Shown here: in pieces, positions 18,933-29,854 of the stretch
How positions within the stretch are numbered: the first letter of the stretch is position 1
Layout: every line of letters starts with the position of its first letter
Assembly: GCF_002607855.1 (NCBI RefSeq)
Contig: NZ_AWQQ01000006.1
Location: forward strand, 14,356-78,355
Direction: 5' to 3'
Source: Desulforamulus profundi
GTDB taxonomy: Bacteria > Bacillota_B > Desulfotomaculia > Desulfotomaculales > Desulfotomaculaceae
Length of the DNA: 64,000 bases
The notes under the pieces: model-generated
Seen by the model: the letters and a program-made list of their open reading frames with translations, nothing else
Told to the model about the DNA's origin: nothing
Database searches by the model: none
Made by a program: the position numbers and the translations under genes

Positions 18933-19583
18933 CTACCCTTTAGCCTGCAGTTTGGCCCAGTCTGCCAGGAAGGCGTCGATGCCTTTGTCCGTCAGGGGGT
19001 GTTTGGTCATTTGCAGGAGGACTTTGTAGGGTATGGTGGCAATATGGGCGCCGGCCTTGGCGGACTGCAGCACATGGAGCGGGTGCCTTATGCTGGCTGA
19101 GATGATCTGAGTGTCCAGGCCGTAGTTATCAAAAATTTCTACGATGTCGTAAATCAATGCTATGCCGTCGTGGCCGATATCATCCAGGCGGCCCACAAAG
19201 GGACTGACGTAGGTGGCGCCGGCCCGGGCGGCCAGCAGGGCCTGGTTGGCGGAGAACACCAGGGTTACGTTTGTTTTAATGCCCTTTTCAGCACAGGCCT
19301 TGGTGGCTTTTAAGCCTTCGGCCGTCATCGGAATCTTAATGACAATGTTGGGGTGGATGTCTGCCAGTTCCACCGCTTCCTTAATCATTCCTTCAGCCTC
19401 CAGACTGATGACTTCCGCACTGATGGGACCGTCAACAAGGGAGGTTATTTCCTTTACCACTTCCGCAAAATCGCGCCCCTCCCGGGCAATGAGAGAGGGA
19501 TTGGTAGTAACGCCCGATATGACTCCCAGGGAATTGGCAGCACGAATTTCGTCGACATTGGCTGTATCAAGAAATAGGAGCAT
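18933..19583 (-). CDS. fsa: Transaldolase / fructose-6-phosphate aldolase family
   Basis: Class I aldolase of the pentose phosphate area, 216 aa, the short TalC/Fsa type. [28 protein letters not shown] and the Schiff-base lysine in [15 protein letters not shown] are clear. Intact. Sequence does not separate true transaldolase from F6P aldolase; Firmicutes members of this length usually act as transaldolases. Flanked by the 95-bp direct repeats and downstream of fba. Confidence 0.93.
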   Translation of the reverse strand: MLLFLDTANVDEIRAANSLGVISGVTTNPSLIAREGRDFAEVVKEITSLVDGPISAEVISLEAEGMIKEAVELADIHPNIVIKIPMTAEGLKATKACAEKGIKTNVTLVFSANQALLAARAGATYVSPFVGRLDDIGHDGIALIYDIVEIFDNYGLDTQIISASIRHPLHVLQSAKAGAHIATIPYKVLLQMTKHPLTDKGIDAFLADWAKLQAKG

Positions 19584-19643
19584 GGTTATACCTCCCGGTA
19601 GCTTATTCTGTATTTCTTTGGGGTGGGTTAGCCTTTAGGGTGG

Positions 19644-19738
19644 TTAGCCTATGGGGTATTTCTCTGGGGTGCTGTTGCTAGACTCTTTGGTGCTTCTTTG
19701 GGGTCTTGTGATGTAAGGATTTGTACTAGACCCGAAAG
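19644..19738. repeat. 95-bp direct repeat, copy 2 (family B, long form)
   Basis: Direct copy of 18741-18835 (about 89% identical by eye), placed between fba and the transaldolase gene. Confidence 0.8.
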
Positions 19739-19746
19739 CTCGACCC

Positions 19747-20600
19747 TTAAGCCCGTCCTGCACTCCCAAATACACGGATCTTCTCCCGAATCACCTGGGT
19801 GGCGGCTTCCCGGGCGGGGCCGAGGACTTTGCGGGGGTCGATTTCTTTGGGGTTGTTGTCCAGCACCTGGCGGCAGGCGACGGTAAAAGCCTCCCGGATG
19901 TTGGTGTCAATGTTCACCTTGCGGACGCCCAGGCGGATGGCCTCCTGGACCGCTTCGTCAGGAACGCCGGAGGAGCCGTGCAGCACGATGGGAATCTTGA
20001 CCAGGCTGACGATTTTCTCCAAGCGGGGAAAATCCAATTGAGGAATCCCTTTATACTGGCCGTGGGCGGTGCCGATGGCCACAGCCAGGGAATCTACGCC
20101 GGTCTTTTCCACAAAATATCTTGCTTCTTCGGGATCGGTAAAGAAGGCGTCCCTTTCGTCCACATGAATATCGTCTTCGGTGCCGCCGATTTTGCCCAGC
20201 TCCGCTTCTACAGAAACCCCGGTGGCCCGGGCAACTTCCAGCACCTTGTTAGTGAGTGCGATGTTTTCCTCCAGGGGGAATTTGGACCCGTCGATCATTA
20301 CCGAGGTAAAGCCCACCCGGATGCACTTCATGCACTGCTCAAAGCTGGTGCCGTGGTCCAGGTGCAGGGCCACCGGCACGGTGGACTGGCTGGCTGCCAA
20401 ACTGGCCAGGGCATAGATATACTCAATGCCTGCATATTTGATAGCACCCTGGCTGGCCTGCATAATAACCGGCGCCTTCTCGCTTCGGCCGCTGCTAAAA
20501 TGGCTTGTACAAGTTCCATGTTGTTGACGTTAAAGGCGCCTACGGCATATTTGCCCTCTTCCGCCCTTTTTAATAATTCTTTTACCGGAACTAATGGCAT
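19747..20600 (-). CDS. fba: Class II fructose-1,6-bisphosphate aldolase, frameshifted
   Basis: Zinc-dependent aldolase of glycolysis and gluconeogenesis, about 284 aa. ATG 20598-20600 has AAGGAGG 8 nt upstream; N-terminus MPLVPVKELLKRAEEGKYAV. Zinc and substrate motifs VALHLDHGTSFEQC, AVAIGTAHGQYKG and IVLHGSSGVPDE are present. The frame breaks at about 20482; one restored base gives AAAEAEKAPVIMQASQGAIKYAG, the expected join. Central-metabolism gene, so the break is probably an error. Confidence 0.93.
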
Positions 20601-20621
20601 TTTATAAACCTCCTTGAACAA

Positions 20622-20650
20622 AATAAAAAGCCCGGACCGCGTCCGAGCCG
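20622..20650 (-). terminator. Rho-independent terminator
   Basis: GCTCGGAC/GTCCGGGC stem (20630-20648), followed on the minus strand by TTTTTATTTTG. Ends the transcript of the Zn-ribbon gene and isolates fba. Confidence 0.85.
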
Positions 20651-20762
20651 ACGAACTGGTGCCAAGCTGTCTTTAGGAACCATATTCCCCGGCGGGGCTT
20701 AGCGGTTGACTCCCGGTTAACGGTCAAAAACAGTATGACCAGAGTTACCCGGAATTATGTTT

Positions 20763-21453
20763 CTAAGATTGTTTATTCCGCCTGCGCCGTGCCTTTTTTG
20801 TAAGTTTAGGGGTATTGGAAAAACTGTCCAAACACTTGAAACCATGTTGGGCCAGTTCAATGGTATCCACCTGTTGTATGACTTTGAGGTCTTCTTCGGT
20901 TTCGGCATATACAATGTTAATGCTGTCGCATTCTTTGCAGTGCAGTTCCAACCGGTCCAGAAAAACGTCCACTTCAATGCGGGTATTGCCGCACTGGCAG
21001 TACAGTCCGCCGTTATCGGCAATTTCCTGCAGGCATTGCATCACCTGATGCATCACCCTGGGATTATTAAAGTATTCGTCGTATACCAACTCGTCCATCA
21101 GGGTCTCCAGACCTGTATCCAGTGATTCTGCCAGTGCCTCCACATCCTCCGCCCGGCCGATAAATCCCAGCTCCAGGCCGGATTCCGGACAGGTAAGGCA
21201 AATGGTTTCCTGACCCCACAGCCGAACCCCGGATATTTCCCGGATGTGTTTGGTCTCACAGAACACGCAGGGTATTTGCAACCAGTAGGCTGCCGGGCGG
21301 CCTGCTGACAACACCCAGCAGGAAAGCCCCACAGGAACAGCTTATTTGCAGCTTACCCCGGCCTGAAAGGGCAAAGCGTGAGAGGTTATGAAATTCTAAT
21401 GCGCCGCACTCTGGACAACGAATGCCCAATGTGGTGACAGTGGTTATAAGCAC
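20763..21453 (-). CDS. Multi-zinc-ribbon protein of unknown function, frameshifted
   Basis: About 230 aa with six CxxC or CxC knuckles in order: CPEC, CSC, CVFC, CLTC, CQC and CKEC, suggesting two or three zinc ribbons around an acidic helical middle (EDVEALAESLDTGLETL). The C-terminus is very basic (KLTKKARRRRNKQS). GTG start at 21451-21453 has GAGGAGG 8 nt before it. The frame shifts near 21300; unlike most others here it needs two missing bases or one extra. Placed between spo0F and fba. I do not recognise a named family. Confidence 0.7.
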
Positions 21454-21538
21454 CTCTATAACCTCCTCTTTGCCATAAAGAGTTCGCCACCGGTGAGTAA
21501 ATTCCTTTTTTTTTGAATGAAATACCAGTTACAAAGGC

Positions 21539-21946
21539 CTAGCTGATACCCGCCTGAATCTCCTTCATATCTCTGCTTTCTGCCAGGATGCCTTTGACTA
21601 AAACCCGCACGTCATCCAAATCAAAGGGCTTGCTGAGGTAATGTTTTACACCTAAACTTTTGGTTTGCGCAATAATGTCCATGTCGCCATAGGCTGTCAT
21701 CATCACCACCGGCAGTTGACCGTAGAGCTTGCGAATTTCCTGCAGGGTTTCAAAACCGGTCATTCCCGGCATTTTAATGTCGAGCAGCACCAGTGAGGGC
21801 AGGGTACCGGATAGAATTTTCAAGGCCTCTGCGCCGCCACCGGCCATTTTAACGATGTAGCCTTCGTTCGCCAGCGCTTCAAATAGTAATCGCCTTACTC
21901 CCACCTGGTCATCCACTATAAGAACATCGATCGTGCCATTACCCAT
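21539..21946 (-). CDS. spo0F: Sporulation phosphorelay response regulator Spo0F
   Basis: 135-aa single-domain receiver (CheY-like) without output domain. Acidic pocket VLIVDDQ, phosphoacceptor Asp in LVLLDIKMPGMTGF, switch Thr in VVMMTAYGD, and Lys in LSKPFD. Position beside fba and pyrG is the B. subtilis spo0F neighbourhood, which with the stand-alone domain supports Spo0F. Intact. A Spo0A-box-like site lies 48 nt upstream. Confidence 0.9.
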   Translation of the reverse strand: MGNGTIDVLIVDDQVGVRRLLFEALANEGYIVKMAGGGAEALKILSGTLPSLVLLDIKMPGMTGFETLQEIRKLYGQLPVVMMTAYGDMDIIAQTKSLGVKHYLSKPFDLDDVRVLVKGILAESRDMKEIQAGIS

Positions 21947-21993
21947 TTTATTCAGTACCCCCTAGCTTCATACAGCGTGGTGTATGATAACTT

Positions 21994-22000
21994 TTCGACA
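21994..22000 (-). promoter_or_regulatory. Candidate Spo0A box upstream of spo0F
   Basis: TGTCGAA on the minus strand, an exact match to the core of the 0A box (TGTCGAA), in the 121-nt gap between the Yip1 gene and spo0F. The site is only 7 nt, so chance is possible. Confidence 0.4.
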
Positions 22001-22067
22001 TCAAGGGGACAATACCTGTTCTATGGCATCAAATATCTTTCAATATTTTTCCAGAGGTATGACCAAT

Positions 22068-22917
22068 CTACCAGGACGGGGGCATAAAGGCAGACATGGC
22101 CGACATCAAGCCAACCATGGTGATAACGGCCAGCACGATGACCGCCAGCACCGGCGTAAAGATAACCGCCAGGGCCCTGCCTGTGCTTAAACGGTGGGCT
22201 TCCCGGAGGCCGATGGTTAACAGGATAACTCCCCAGATGAGAACAATAAGGCTTCCCAGGGTGTTTACCCCTGCGGCAGCGGAGGGTGAAATCAGGGTGG
22301 TTAAAACACCAATGGGGATCAAAAAGACTTCCGGCAGACCGGCCAGGCCATAAACCACAAATACCGTCCGGGCCTCTCCCCGTCCACCGTAGAAGTCCGC
22401 CAGCAGGTGCAGCAGGCACTGTAGAAGAACCATTTAACGAAGTAGAAAATGGCCCCCAGCATGGCTAAAACGGGAGCCGCCACCCGCAGTGCCTGTGAAA
22501 AGATCATGCATGGTCAAAGGGCAAGCCCATTTCCAGCCCTAAATTGGACGGTCCTCCCTGGGCATGGGTATAGAGACTGGTCAGCAAACCTGCCAGGGAT
22601 AATAGAATAACAATAATCAGGGTGGTGCCCAGGGGAGGGTTTTGTACAACCCGCTTCATGGTTGGCACCGGGTCGAACAGAACTCCGTAAATAATCTCAT
22701 AAGCCTTCAGGGGTGGCAGCGCCGGTTCCGCCTCCATCTGGATGCCTTCTGCTCCTTCCGGAGGGACTGCCGGTTCCAGTGTTGCAGGTACGCTGCCGTT
22801 TTTCCATGTTTCTTCTCCGGACGGGGGTAAATCAAACCGCTCCGGTGGTGCCGGGTTGTCTTCCGGTCCCCTGCCAGGATGGGACTGTTCCGGTTGATGA
22901 TCTTTTAATTCGCTCAA
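22068..22917 (-). CDS. Yip1 family membrane protein, two frameshifts
   Basis: About 283 aa. An acidic, proline-rich cytoplasmic N-terminus (1-85) precedes KAYEIIYGVLFDPVPTMKRV, the Yip1-type entry, then about five membrane helices. The frame breaks at about 22509 and 22416. One base added at each (a C in GCC-ATG and GCC-CTG) joins LPFDHAMIFSQALRVAAPV and FFYSALLHLLADFYGG. Function unknown. Starts 16 nt after the sppA stop, so likely co-transcribed. Confidence 0.75.
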
Positions 22918-22933
22918 AGTGGTTCCCTCCCCC

Positions 22934-23871
22934 TTATCGGACTTCTGTCTTCAGCGGCAGTACGGACGGGTCCGGCATCAGGAGAAGTCCTTCCAGGGGG
23001 AAAGACAGAATGGTACCCCTGCCTTGAATGCTTCCAAAGAACTGCTGCCAGAAGGTCTGCTCACCGGTCATGTCTACCAGCTCCGGCTCTCCTTTAATGC
23101 CGGCCAGGTCGGCGGTAATCTTTACAGCTCGGTAAAGTCTCCCAATTCGTCCACCAGGCCCAGGGATTTGGCCTGTTTTCCGGTATAGATTCTCCCGTCG
23201 GCCAGCTGCCTTACCCTGGCAACATCCATTTTCCTGCCTTCGGCCACCACTTTAACAAAGTCTTCATAGGTATCGTTGACCAGGCTCTGGAAGATCCGGC
23301 GTTGCTCCGGGGACAGGTCTCTGTAGGTGGCCCCCATGTCTTTGTTGGGTCCTGTTTTAAAGCTATCGACTTCTACACCTAATTTGTTGTAGAGCTCCTG
23401 CAGGTTGGTAAGCTCCAAAATGACACCGATGCTGCCGGTGAAGGTGCCGGGATTGGCCACAATTTTATCTGCCTTGCAGGAGATCCAGTACCCGCCGGAG
23501 GCAGCCATCTCGCCCATGACCGCCACCACTTTTTTGCCGGACTGGCGGACCCTGTCTACCTCACGGCCGATCTCGTCAGAACCGACAACCGTACCGCCTC
23601 CCGTGTTTAATTTGAGTATGACTGCCTTAATATCCGGGTTCTCCCGGGCTTCTTTCAGGTCGCTGACAATTCTGTCGGCGGCCGCCACGCCGGAGGCCCC
23701 GAATCCACCCGGGGCAGAGGAAACGATCATCCCTTCAATATGTACCACAGCAATTTTTTCCCCTGCTCCTTCCCTTCGGGGCACCCCGGCATTGCCTCTG
23801 AATGCTACGGCAGCTGCCAGGGAGAAAAGGACGATGCCGATGATAATTCCAGCGATTAGTTTTTTGCGCAA
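22934..23871 (-). CDS. sppA: Signal peptide peptidase SppA (S49), frameshifted
   Basis: Membrane-anchored serine/lysine peptidase that clears cut signal peptides. N-terminal anchor LRKKLIAGIIIGIVLFSLAA; catalytic Ser in GEMAASGGYWIS and Lys in CKADKIVANPGTFTGSIGV. TTG start at 23869-23871 has AAGGAG 7 nt before it; an upstream ATG reads through a family-B repeat and is unlikely. The short frame ends at 23122, but one G restored at about 23130 adds 63 residues (AVKITADLAG ... PLKTEVR), giving 312 aa. Confidence 0.87.
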
Positions 23872-24020
23872 AGATATCACTCCTTTGGGGTATTTCTTTG
23901 GGGTCAAGCTACAGGCATTTGGTCTTGTAGGTTTTTAGCTTACCTGTTTATCTTACTCCATGAAGGTAAAAAAATACCTCGTAAAAAATAAAGCTTTGGT
24001 AAATAACCAAAGCTGCCGTT

Positions 24021-24089
24021 TGAGAGGTGGGAAGTGAGAGGTGGGAAGTGAGAGTCTTAACCTCATCTCTGTTTCTCACTTCCAACTTC

Positions 24090-24105
<16 letters not shown>
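24021..24105. repeat. GAGAGGTGGGAAGTGAGAG words, direct and inverted
   Basis: GAGAGGTGGGAAGTGAGAGG followed by TGGGAAGTGAGAG, then the complement CTCACTTCCAACTTCTCACT, forming an imperfect inverted repeat after the pyrG stop. Could fold as a terminator-like stem; same words as 14159-14200. Confidence 0.5.
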
Positions 24106-25708
<1,603 letters not shown>

Positions 25709-25773
25709 TCAAAATCAGTTGAATTTTGGCTGCCTATCCCATTCTAACGACCGGGACATGTCCTGTCAATAGC

Positions 25774-25938
25774 TTAACGCATCCAACCAAAGCGCATTGC
25801 CAGCATGTAACCTAAGAATAAGCCCACAATGCCCATCACCCCACCCAGGGTGGGCGGCGCCGGGATCGGCAGTTTTAGTTTTGCAAAAAGGAGGCCCACC
25901 GCAAAACCGGTTGCGGTGGACAATAGAATTTCTTTCAT
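25774..25938 (-). CDS. XapX domain small membrane protein
   Basis: 54-aa protein, MKEILLSTATGFAVGLLFAK with PIPAPPTLGGVMGIVGLFLG, two glycine-rich helices with the proline-rich hinge typical of XapX/DUF1427 proteins. AGGAGAAGG precedes the ATG. Function unknown. Fits snugly between argS (12 nt) and pyrG. Confidence 0.8.
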   Translation of the reverse strand: MKEILLSTATGFAVGLLFAKLKLPIPAPPTLGGVMGIVGLFLGYMLAMRFGWMR

Positions 25939-25950
25939 CGGAACCTTCTC

Positions 25951-27636
25951 CTACATTTTTTCCGGCGCCGTGAGTCCCAACAGACCCAAGGCATTTCTCA
26001 GTACGATGCGGACGCAGTCCACCAGTACCAAGCGGGCTTGCGAAAGAGCTTCGTCATCGGTAATGACCCGGTGACTGTTGTAGAAGCTGTGGAATAATCC
26101 TGCCAGGTCATGCAAATACCGGGCGATCCGGTGGGGAGCCATGAGCTCCGCTGCGGCGGCAATCTCGGTGGGGAAGTCCGCCAATTTTCTCAGTAAGTCC
26201 AGCTCTGCTTGCTCGGTCAGCAGGGCGGGGTTGATTTCGTCGGCTTTAGGCAGCTGACGTCCCTGTTCCCGCAGCTGCCGCAGAATGCTGCAAATCCGGG
26301 CATGGGCATATTGAATATAGAAGACCGGGTTGTCGTTGGTCTGGGATTTGGCCAGGTCAAGATCAAATTCCAGGTGGCTGTCCGGGCTGCGCATGACAAA
26401 GAAGTAACGGGCGGCATCCCGGCCCACTTCTTCCACAAGTTCCTCCAGGGTCACGAATTGGCCGGTGCGCTTGGACATGCGGACAATCTCGCCGCCCCGG
26501 TACAGGCGGACCAGTTGCATGAGAATGATTTCCAAATCATCTCTATGATAACCCAGGGCTTCCATGGAACCTTTCATGCGGTTGACATGGCCGTGGTGGT
26601 CGGCACCCCAGATGTCGATGACTTTGTTGAAGCCCCGTTCAAATTTGTTTTTGTGATAGGCGATGTCGGCGGCAAAGTAGGTGGGAATGCTGTTGGAACG
26701 GACCACCACTTCGTCCTTTTCATCGCCAAACTCCGTGGCTTTAAACCAGAGGGCGTTTTCATGTTCGTAAATGTAGCCCTTTTCCCGCAGTTCGTCCAGT
26801 GTTCTCTGGATGGCCCCGCTGTCATGCAGGGACTGCTCGGAGAACCACTCGTCGTAGACCACTCCGAAGTCCAGCAGGGTGTTGCGAATGTGGGTGAGTT
26901 TTTCCTCCAGGGCATAGGTTGCCAGGGTCTTTCTGCGGTTGATTGCATCGGCTTCAGCCAAACTTGTACCGTGTTTTTGAATATATCCTCTGACGGTATC
27001 AATAATGTCTTCCCCGTGGTACCCTTCTTCGGGCATAGGGATGTCCTGGCCAAGCTGCTGCAGGAAGCGGACCTCCAGGGAGCGGCCAAAGTTTTCAATC
27101 TGGTTCCCGGCGTCGTTAATATAGTATTCCCGGCTGACACGGTAACCGGCAAAGTCCAGTATGGATGCCAGGCTGTCACCCAGAGCAGCCCCCCGGGCAT
27201 TGCCCATATGCAGCAGACCGGTGGGATTGGCGCTGACAAATTCCACCTGTACTTTTTGCCCCTCGCCCATTTCCACCCGGCCATAGTTCCTGTCTTCCTG
27301 AATGATTAATGGAATGACTTCGTAAACCCAGCTCGGCTGCAGGTAGAAATTAATAAAGCCCGGGCCGGCAATCTCCACCCGCTCCACCGGAGTCCCTGCC
27401 AGATCCAGGTTTTCTGCCACAGCTTCGGCAATTTTTCTGGGCGCCATTTTAGCCGTACGGGCCAGTTGCATAGCTAAGTTGGTGGCAAACTCCCCGTGTC
27501 CCTTTTCCCGGGGCACCTCAATGGTAATCTCCGGTACCTCCACCGGGTTTACCAGACCCTTGTCCACCGCTCCAGTAATGGCCTTTTGTAACGCTGCGGC
27601 CAGCCCGGCTCTTATTTGTTCAACCAATCCTTGCAA
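25951..27636 (-). CDS. argS: Arginyl-tRNA synthetase
   Basis: Class Ia aminoacyl-tRNA synthetase, 561 aa. ATP-binding signature VSANPTGLLHMGNARGAAL (HMGN in place of HIGH), KMSKS equivalent VRMSKRTGQFV, and the C-terminal DALR domain. I start at TTG 27634-27636, where AAGGAGG lies 8 nt upstream. An earlier ATG (27667-27669) lies in a CAGACGTCGGTCATC repeat and adds only repeat-derived residues. Intact. Downstream of the DUF1934 gene, as in B. subtilis ywiB-argS. Confidence 0.95.
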   Translation of the reverse strand: MQGLVEQIRAGLAAALQKAITGAVDKGLVNPVEVPEITIEVPREKGHGEFATNLAMQLARTAKMAPRKIAEAVAENLDLAGTPVERVEIAGPGFINFYLQPSWVYEVIPLIIQEDRNYGRVEMGEGQKVQVEFVSANPTGLLHMGNARGAALGDSLASILDFAGYRVSREYYINDAGNQIENFGRSLEVRFLQQLGQDIPMPEEGYHGEDIIDTVRGYIQKHGTSLAEADAINRRKTLATYALEEKLTHIRNTLLDFGVVYDEWFSEQSLHDSGAIQRTLDELREKGYIYEHENALWFKATEFGDEKDEVVVRSNSIPTYFAADIAYHKNKFERGFNKVIDIWGADHHGHVNRMKGSMEALGYHRDDLEIILMQLVRLYRGGEIVRMSKRTGQFVTLEELVEEVGRDAARYFFVMRSPDSHLEFDLDLAKSQTNDNPVFYIQYAHARICSILRQLREQGRQLPKADEINPALLTEQAELDLLRKLADFPTEIAAAAELMAPHRIARYLHDLAGLFHSFYNSHRVITDDEALSQARLVLVDCVRIVLRNALGLLGLTAPEKM

Positions 27637-27659
27637 GGGGAAGTCCTCCTTCAGTCGGT

Positions 27660-27800
27660 CGTCGGTCATCAGACGTCGGTCATCAGACGTCGGACATCAG
27701 CAAGATTTTAATCATGTCGTAGGAATTGCTTTTGGCTTTTGGCTGTACATTCCTACGGCAAAAAACTTTTAAAAACCAATAGCCAATGGCCAATAGCCTG
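27660..27800. repeat. GTCGGTCATCAGAC and GGCCAATAGCC words
   Basis: Tandem TCGGTCATCAGACG (27660-27702) and CCAATAGCCAATGGCCAATAG (27776-27797, written here as a mixed word) between the DUF1934 gene and argS. Degenerate relatives of the GGCTGA/GGCCGA repeats at 14625, 31408, 31535 and 37353. Confidence 0.4.
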
Positions 27801-27818
27801 GGCTTAAAAAGTTGGTTT

Positions 27819-28240
27819 TTACGCTTCCTTAACCATTATCAGCAAACTGTTAGTACCCAAATGAGCATGGTCTAACTCCAACTCATACTCTAGCTTAATA
27901 CTTCCCCCAAGGTCTGTCAAGTCAACCTCTATGTTCCACGGCTTAACCATCATATCCATACTGCCAAAGGTTGTCTGATAGACAGACCTGTGCATTTTGT
28001 CCCTTTCGAACACTTGTCTCATATTGATGCTGCCGTTCCGAATGATGGTAACGATATCTCCTTCAGCTTTTATCGTCGTGGTGGCATTCTCCATGCCCGC
28101 GATAGCGGTCTCCTTGTAAATAATATAATAACTGTTGTTTTATGGTGGAAGGTACCGGGAGACACCAGTTCTATCACTTCCGCATCATTCTCCTGATCCC
28201 TTCGGGTGCCCTTTACTGTTACCAGTACATTCTTCCTCAT
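27819..28240 (-). CDS. DUF1934 beta-barrel protein (YwiB family), frameshifted
   Basis: 140 aa, a small lipocalin-like beta barrel of unknown function that precedes argS in many Firmicutes. ATG 28238-28240 has GGAGG 7 nt upstream and reads MRKNVLVTVKGTRRDQEN. One A restored in the A4 run at 28137-28140 gives FHHKNNSYYIIYKETAIAG and joins MENATTTIKAEGD. The C-terminal half is typical (LEYELELDHAHLGTN). Confidence 0.82.
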
Positions 28241-28266
28241 TTTGATACCTCCGCCACATTTAAGCA

Positions 28267-28341
28267 AATTCAAGTGGGGACGGTTCTTGATTTGAATTTA
28301 ATCTCTCCGAATTCAAGTCAAGAACCGTCCCCACTTGAATT
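28267..28341. repeat. REP-like element A3 (double unit)
   Basis: Two head-to-head AAGAACCGTCCCC units around TTAATCTCTCCG, between dsrD and the DUF1934 gene. Confidence 0.85.
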
Positions 28342-28344
28342 GAG

Positions 28345-28370
28345 AAAGAGCGGAACTATGTCCGCTCTTT
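28345..28370 (-). terminator. Terminator after dsrD
   Basis: AAAGAGCGGA/TCCGCTCTTT stem with 6-nt loop, T-rich on both strands; ends the dsrABD transcript. Confidence 0.8.
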
Positions 28371-28403
28371 TTCAGGTTTTTCATGTAAGTGTAAGTATAA
28401 CGT

Positions 28404-28622
28404 TTACTCTTCCTTGGCAACACCAGGAGTATGGTCGCGTCCAGCCAGGGTTACGTAGGAGGTGCCGATGTACAGGTACTCGATTTTGCCCTCTTTGGCC
28501 AGCTCGGAGCAAGCCTTGTCAACTTCTTTTTTGGCGGCGCCAATTTTCTCGGCAATTACGCGGGGCTTTTCTTTGCTTACGCCTTCCAGGAACGCCAGGA
28601 TTTTAGCTTTGGTTTCTTCCAT
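28404..28622 (-). CDS. dsrD: Dissimilatory sulfite reductase D protein
   Basis: 72-aa winged-helix protein (MEETKAKILAFLEGVSKEKP, GKIEYLYIGTSYVTLAG), always found with dsrAB in sulfate and sulfite reducers and reported to activate DsrAB allosterically. Its presence indicates a reductive pathway rather than sulfur oxidation. Third gene of dsrA-dsrB-dsrD, 113 nt after dsrB with a GC-rich hairpin in the gap. Confidence 0.93.
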   Translation of the reverse strand: MEETKAKILAFLEGVSKEKPRVIAEKIGAAKKEVDKACSELAKEGKIEYLYIGTSYVTLAGRDHTPGVAKEE

Positions 28623-28675
28623 TTAATTACACCACCGTTTCCTACCATCCTGTGCGGGTGGTAAAATGTTTAGAT

Positions 28676-28697
28676 GCCGCCACCTTGCGGCGGCGGC
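28676..28697 (-). other. Hairpin between dsrB and dsrD
   Basis: GCCGCCGC/GTGGCGGC-type stem without a following U run, so a transcript-stabilising or partial attenuating structure rather than a strong terminator. Confidence 0.45.
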
Positions 28698-28735
28698 TCT
28701 TTAAATATTATACTCAGGATCAAGCGGCTATATTC

Positions 28736-29794
28736 TTACCACTTGAACTGAGTGGTGCATCTGAATGTGGTTTGAGCCAGGGTGAAGTCGTCGATGTGCT
28801 TGTCGGTAAAGGGCAGACCGGACAGTTCGAAGAACTTCTCCCAGCTGATGCGGTCGATCCACTCAGCCATACGCTCACCAGGTTGAGCATTGGCAGCCCA
28901 CAGTTCAACCAGGCTCTTAACTGCGTCAACAACTTCCGGCCAGCGCGGAGGATTGTTGGGCAGGAAAGGAATGGCCAAACGGGAGAATCTGGGACCGATA
29001 CGGCTGTTGGAGATCTTTCCGCCAACCCAGATGGAAACAGCGTCGTTCTTAGCGTCGATGATGTGTACAGACGGGCACATGGTGTAGCAGTTACCGCAGT
29101 ACATGCAACGCTCAGCTTTAATGTCAACGGACTTCAGCTTGGGATTCGGACGGATAGCCGCAGTGGGGCAGCTAGCAGTCAGAGTCGGGATTTCGCACAG
29201 TTTGTGCAGGTTTTCATGGTCAATCTTGGGTACGGTTCTGTGGATACCCAGGATGGCGATGTCGGAGCAGTGTACAGCACCGCACATGTTCAGGCAGCAG
29301 GCCAGAGCGATTCTCATCTTGGCAGGCAGCTTCATGGTGGTGAAGTACTCAAACAGCTCATCCATAACGGCTTTCACGATACCGGAAGCATCGGTAGCCG
29401 GAGTATGGCAGTGTACCCAACCCTGGGTGTGAACGATGTTGGTGATGGAATTGCCGGTACCGCCAACGGGAACGCCCATTGCCTTCAGGTCAGCAATTAA
29501 GGGATCAATGTTGGCTTCATCGGTTAACAGGAACTCGATGTTGTTACGGCTGGTAAATCTCAGGTAACCATCACAGTATTTGTCTGCCAGGTCGCAGATT
29601 TCACGAATGAAGTAGATACTAACCAGACGCGGAGAACCAGCACGTACAGTGTACAGCTTGGCTCCGGTTTCGGATACGTGTACAAGAACGCCGGGCTTCA
29701 GAATTTCGTGATAGCGCCATTTGCCATAGTTTTCTTTGCAAATGGGCGGCAGCATTTCTTTATAGAGCGGCGGTCCGATATCAGTTCTTGCCAA
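28736..29794 (-). CDS. dsrB: Dissimilatory sulfite reductase beta subunit
   Basis: Catalytic siroheme subunit of DsrAB, which reduces sulfite with electrons from the membrane DsrMK complex and passes sulfur to DsrC. 352 aa, intact. Siroheme/[4Fe-4S] cysteines in [16 protein letters not shown] and [10 protein letters not shown], and an inserted ferredoxin domain [16 protein letters not shown]. The N-terminus [20 protein letters not shown] is typical. 60 nt downstream of dsrA. Confidence 0.97.
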   Translation of the reverse strand: MARTDIGPPLYKEMLPPICKENYGKWRYHEILKPGVLVHVSETGAKLYTVRAGSPRLVSIYFIREICDLADKYCDGYLRFTSRNNIEFLLTDEANIDPLIADLKAMGVPVGGTGNSITNIVHTQGWVHCHTPATDASGIVKAVMDELFEYFTTMKLPAKMRIALACCLNMCGAVHCSDIAILGIHRTVPKIDHENLHKLCEIPTLTASCPTAAIRPNPKLKSVDIKAERCMYCGNCYTMCPSVHIIDAKNDAVSIWVGGKISNSRIGPRFSRLAIPFLPNNPPRWPEVVDAVKSLVELWAANAQPGERMAEWIDRISWEKFFELSGLPFTDKHIDDFTLAQTTFRCTTQFKW

Positions 29795-29854
29795 TGTGGT
29801 TCACCTCTCCCCGTTTCATTTATTTATGCGGCATAGCCTGCATATTTTTCTAAA

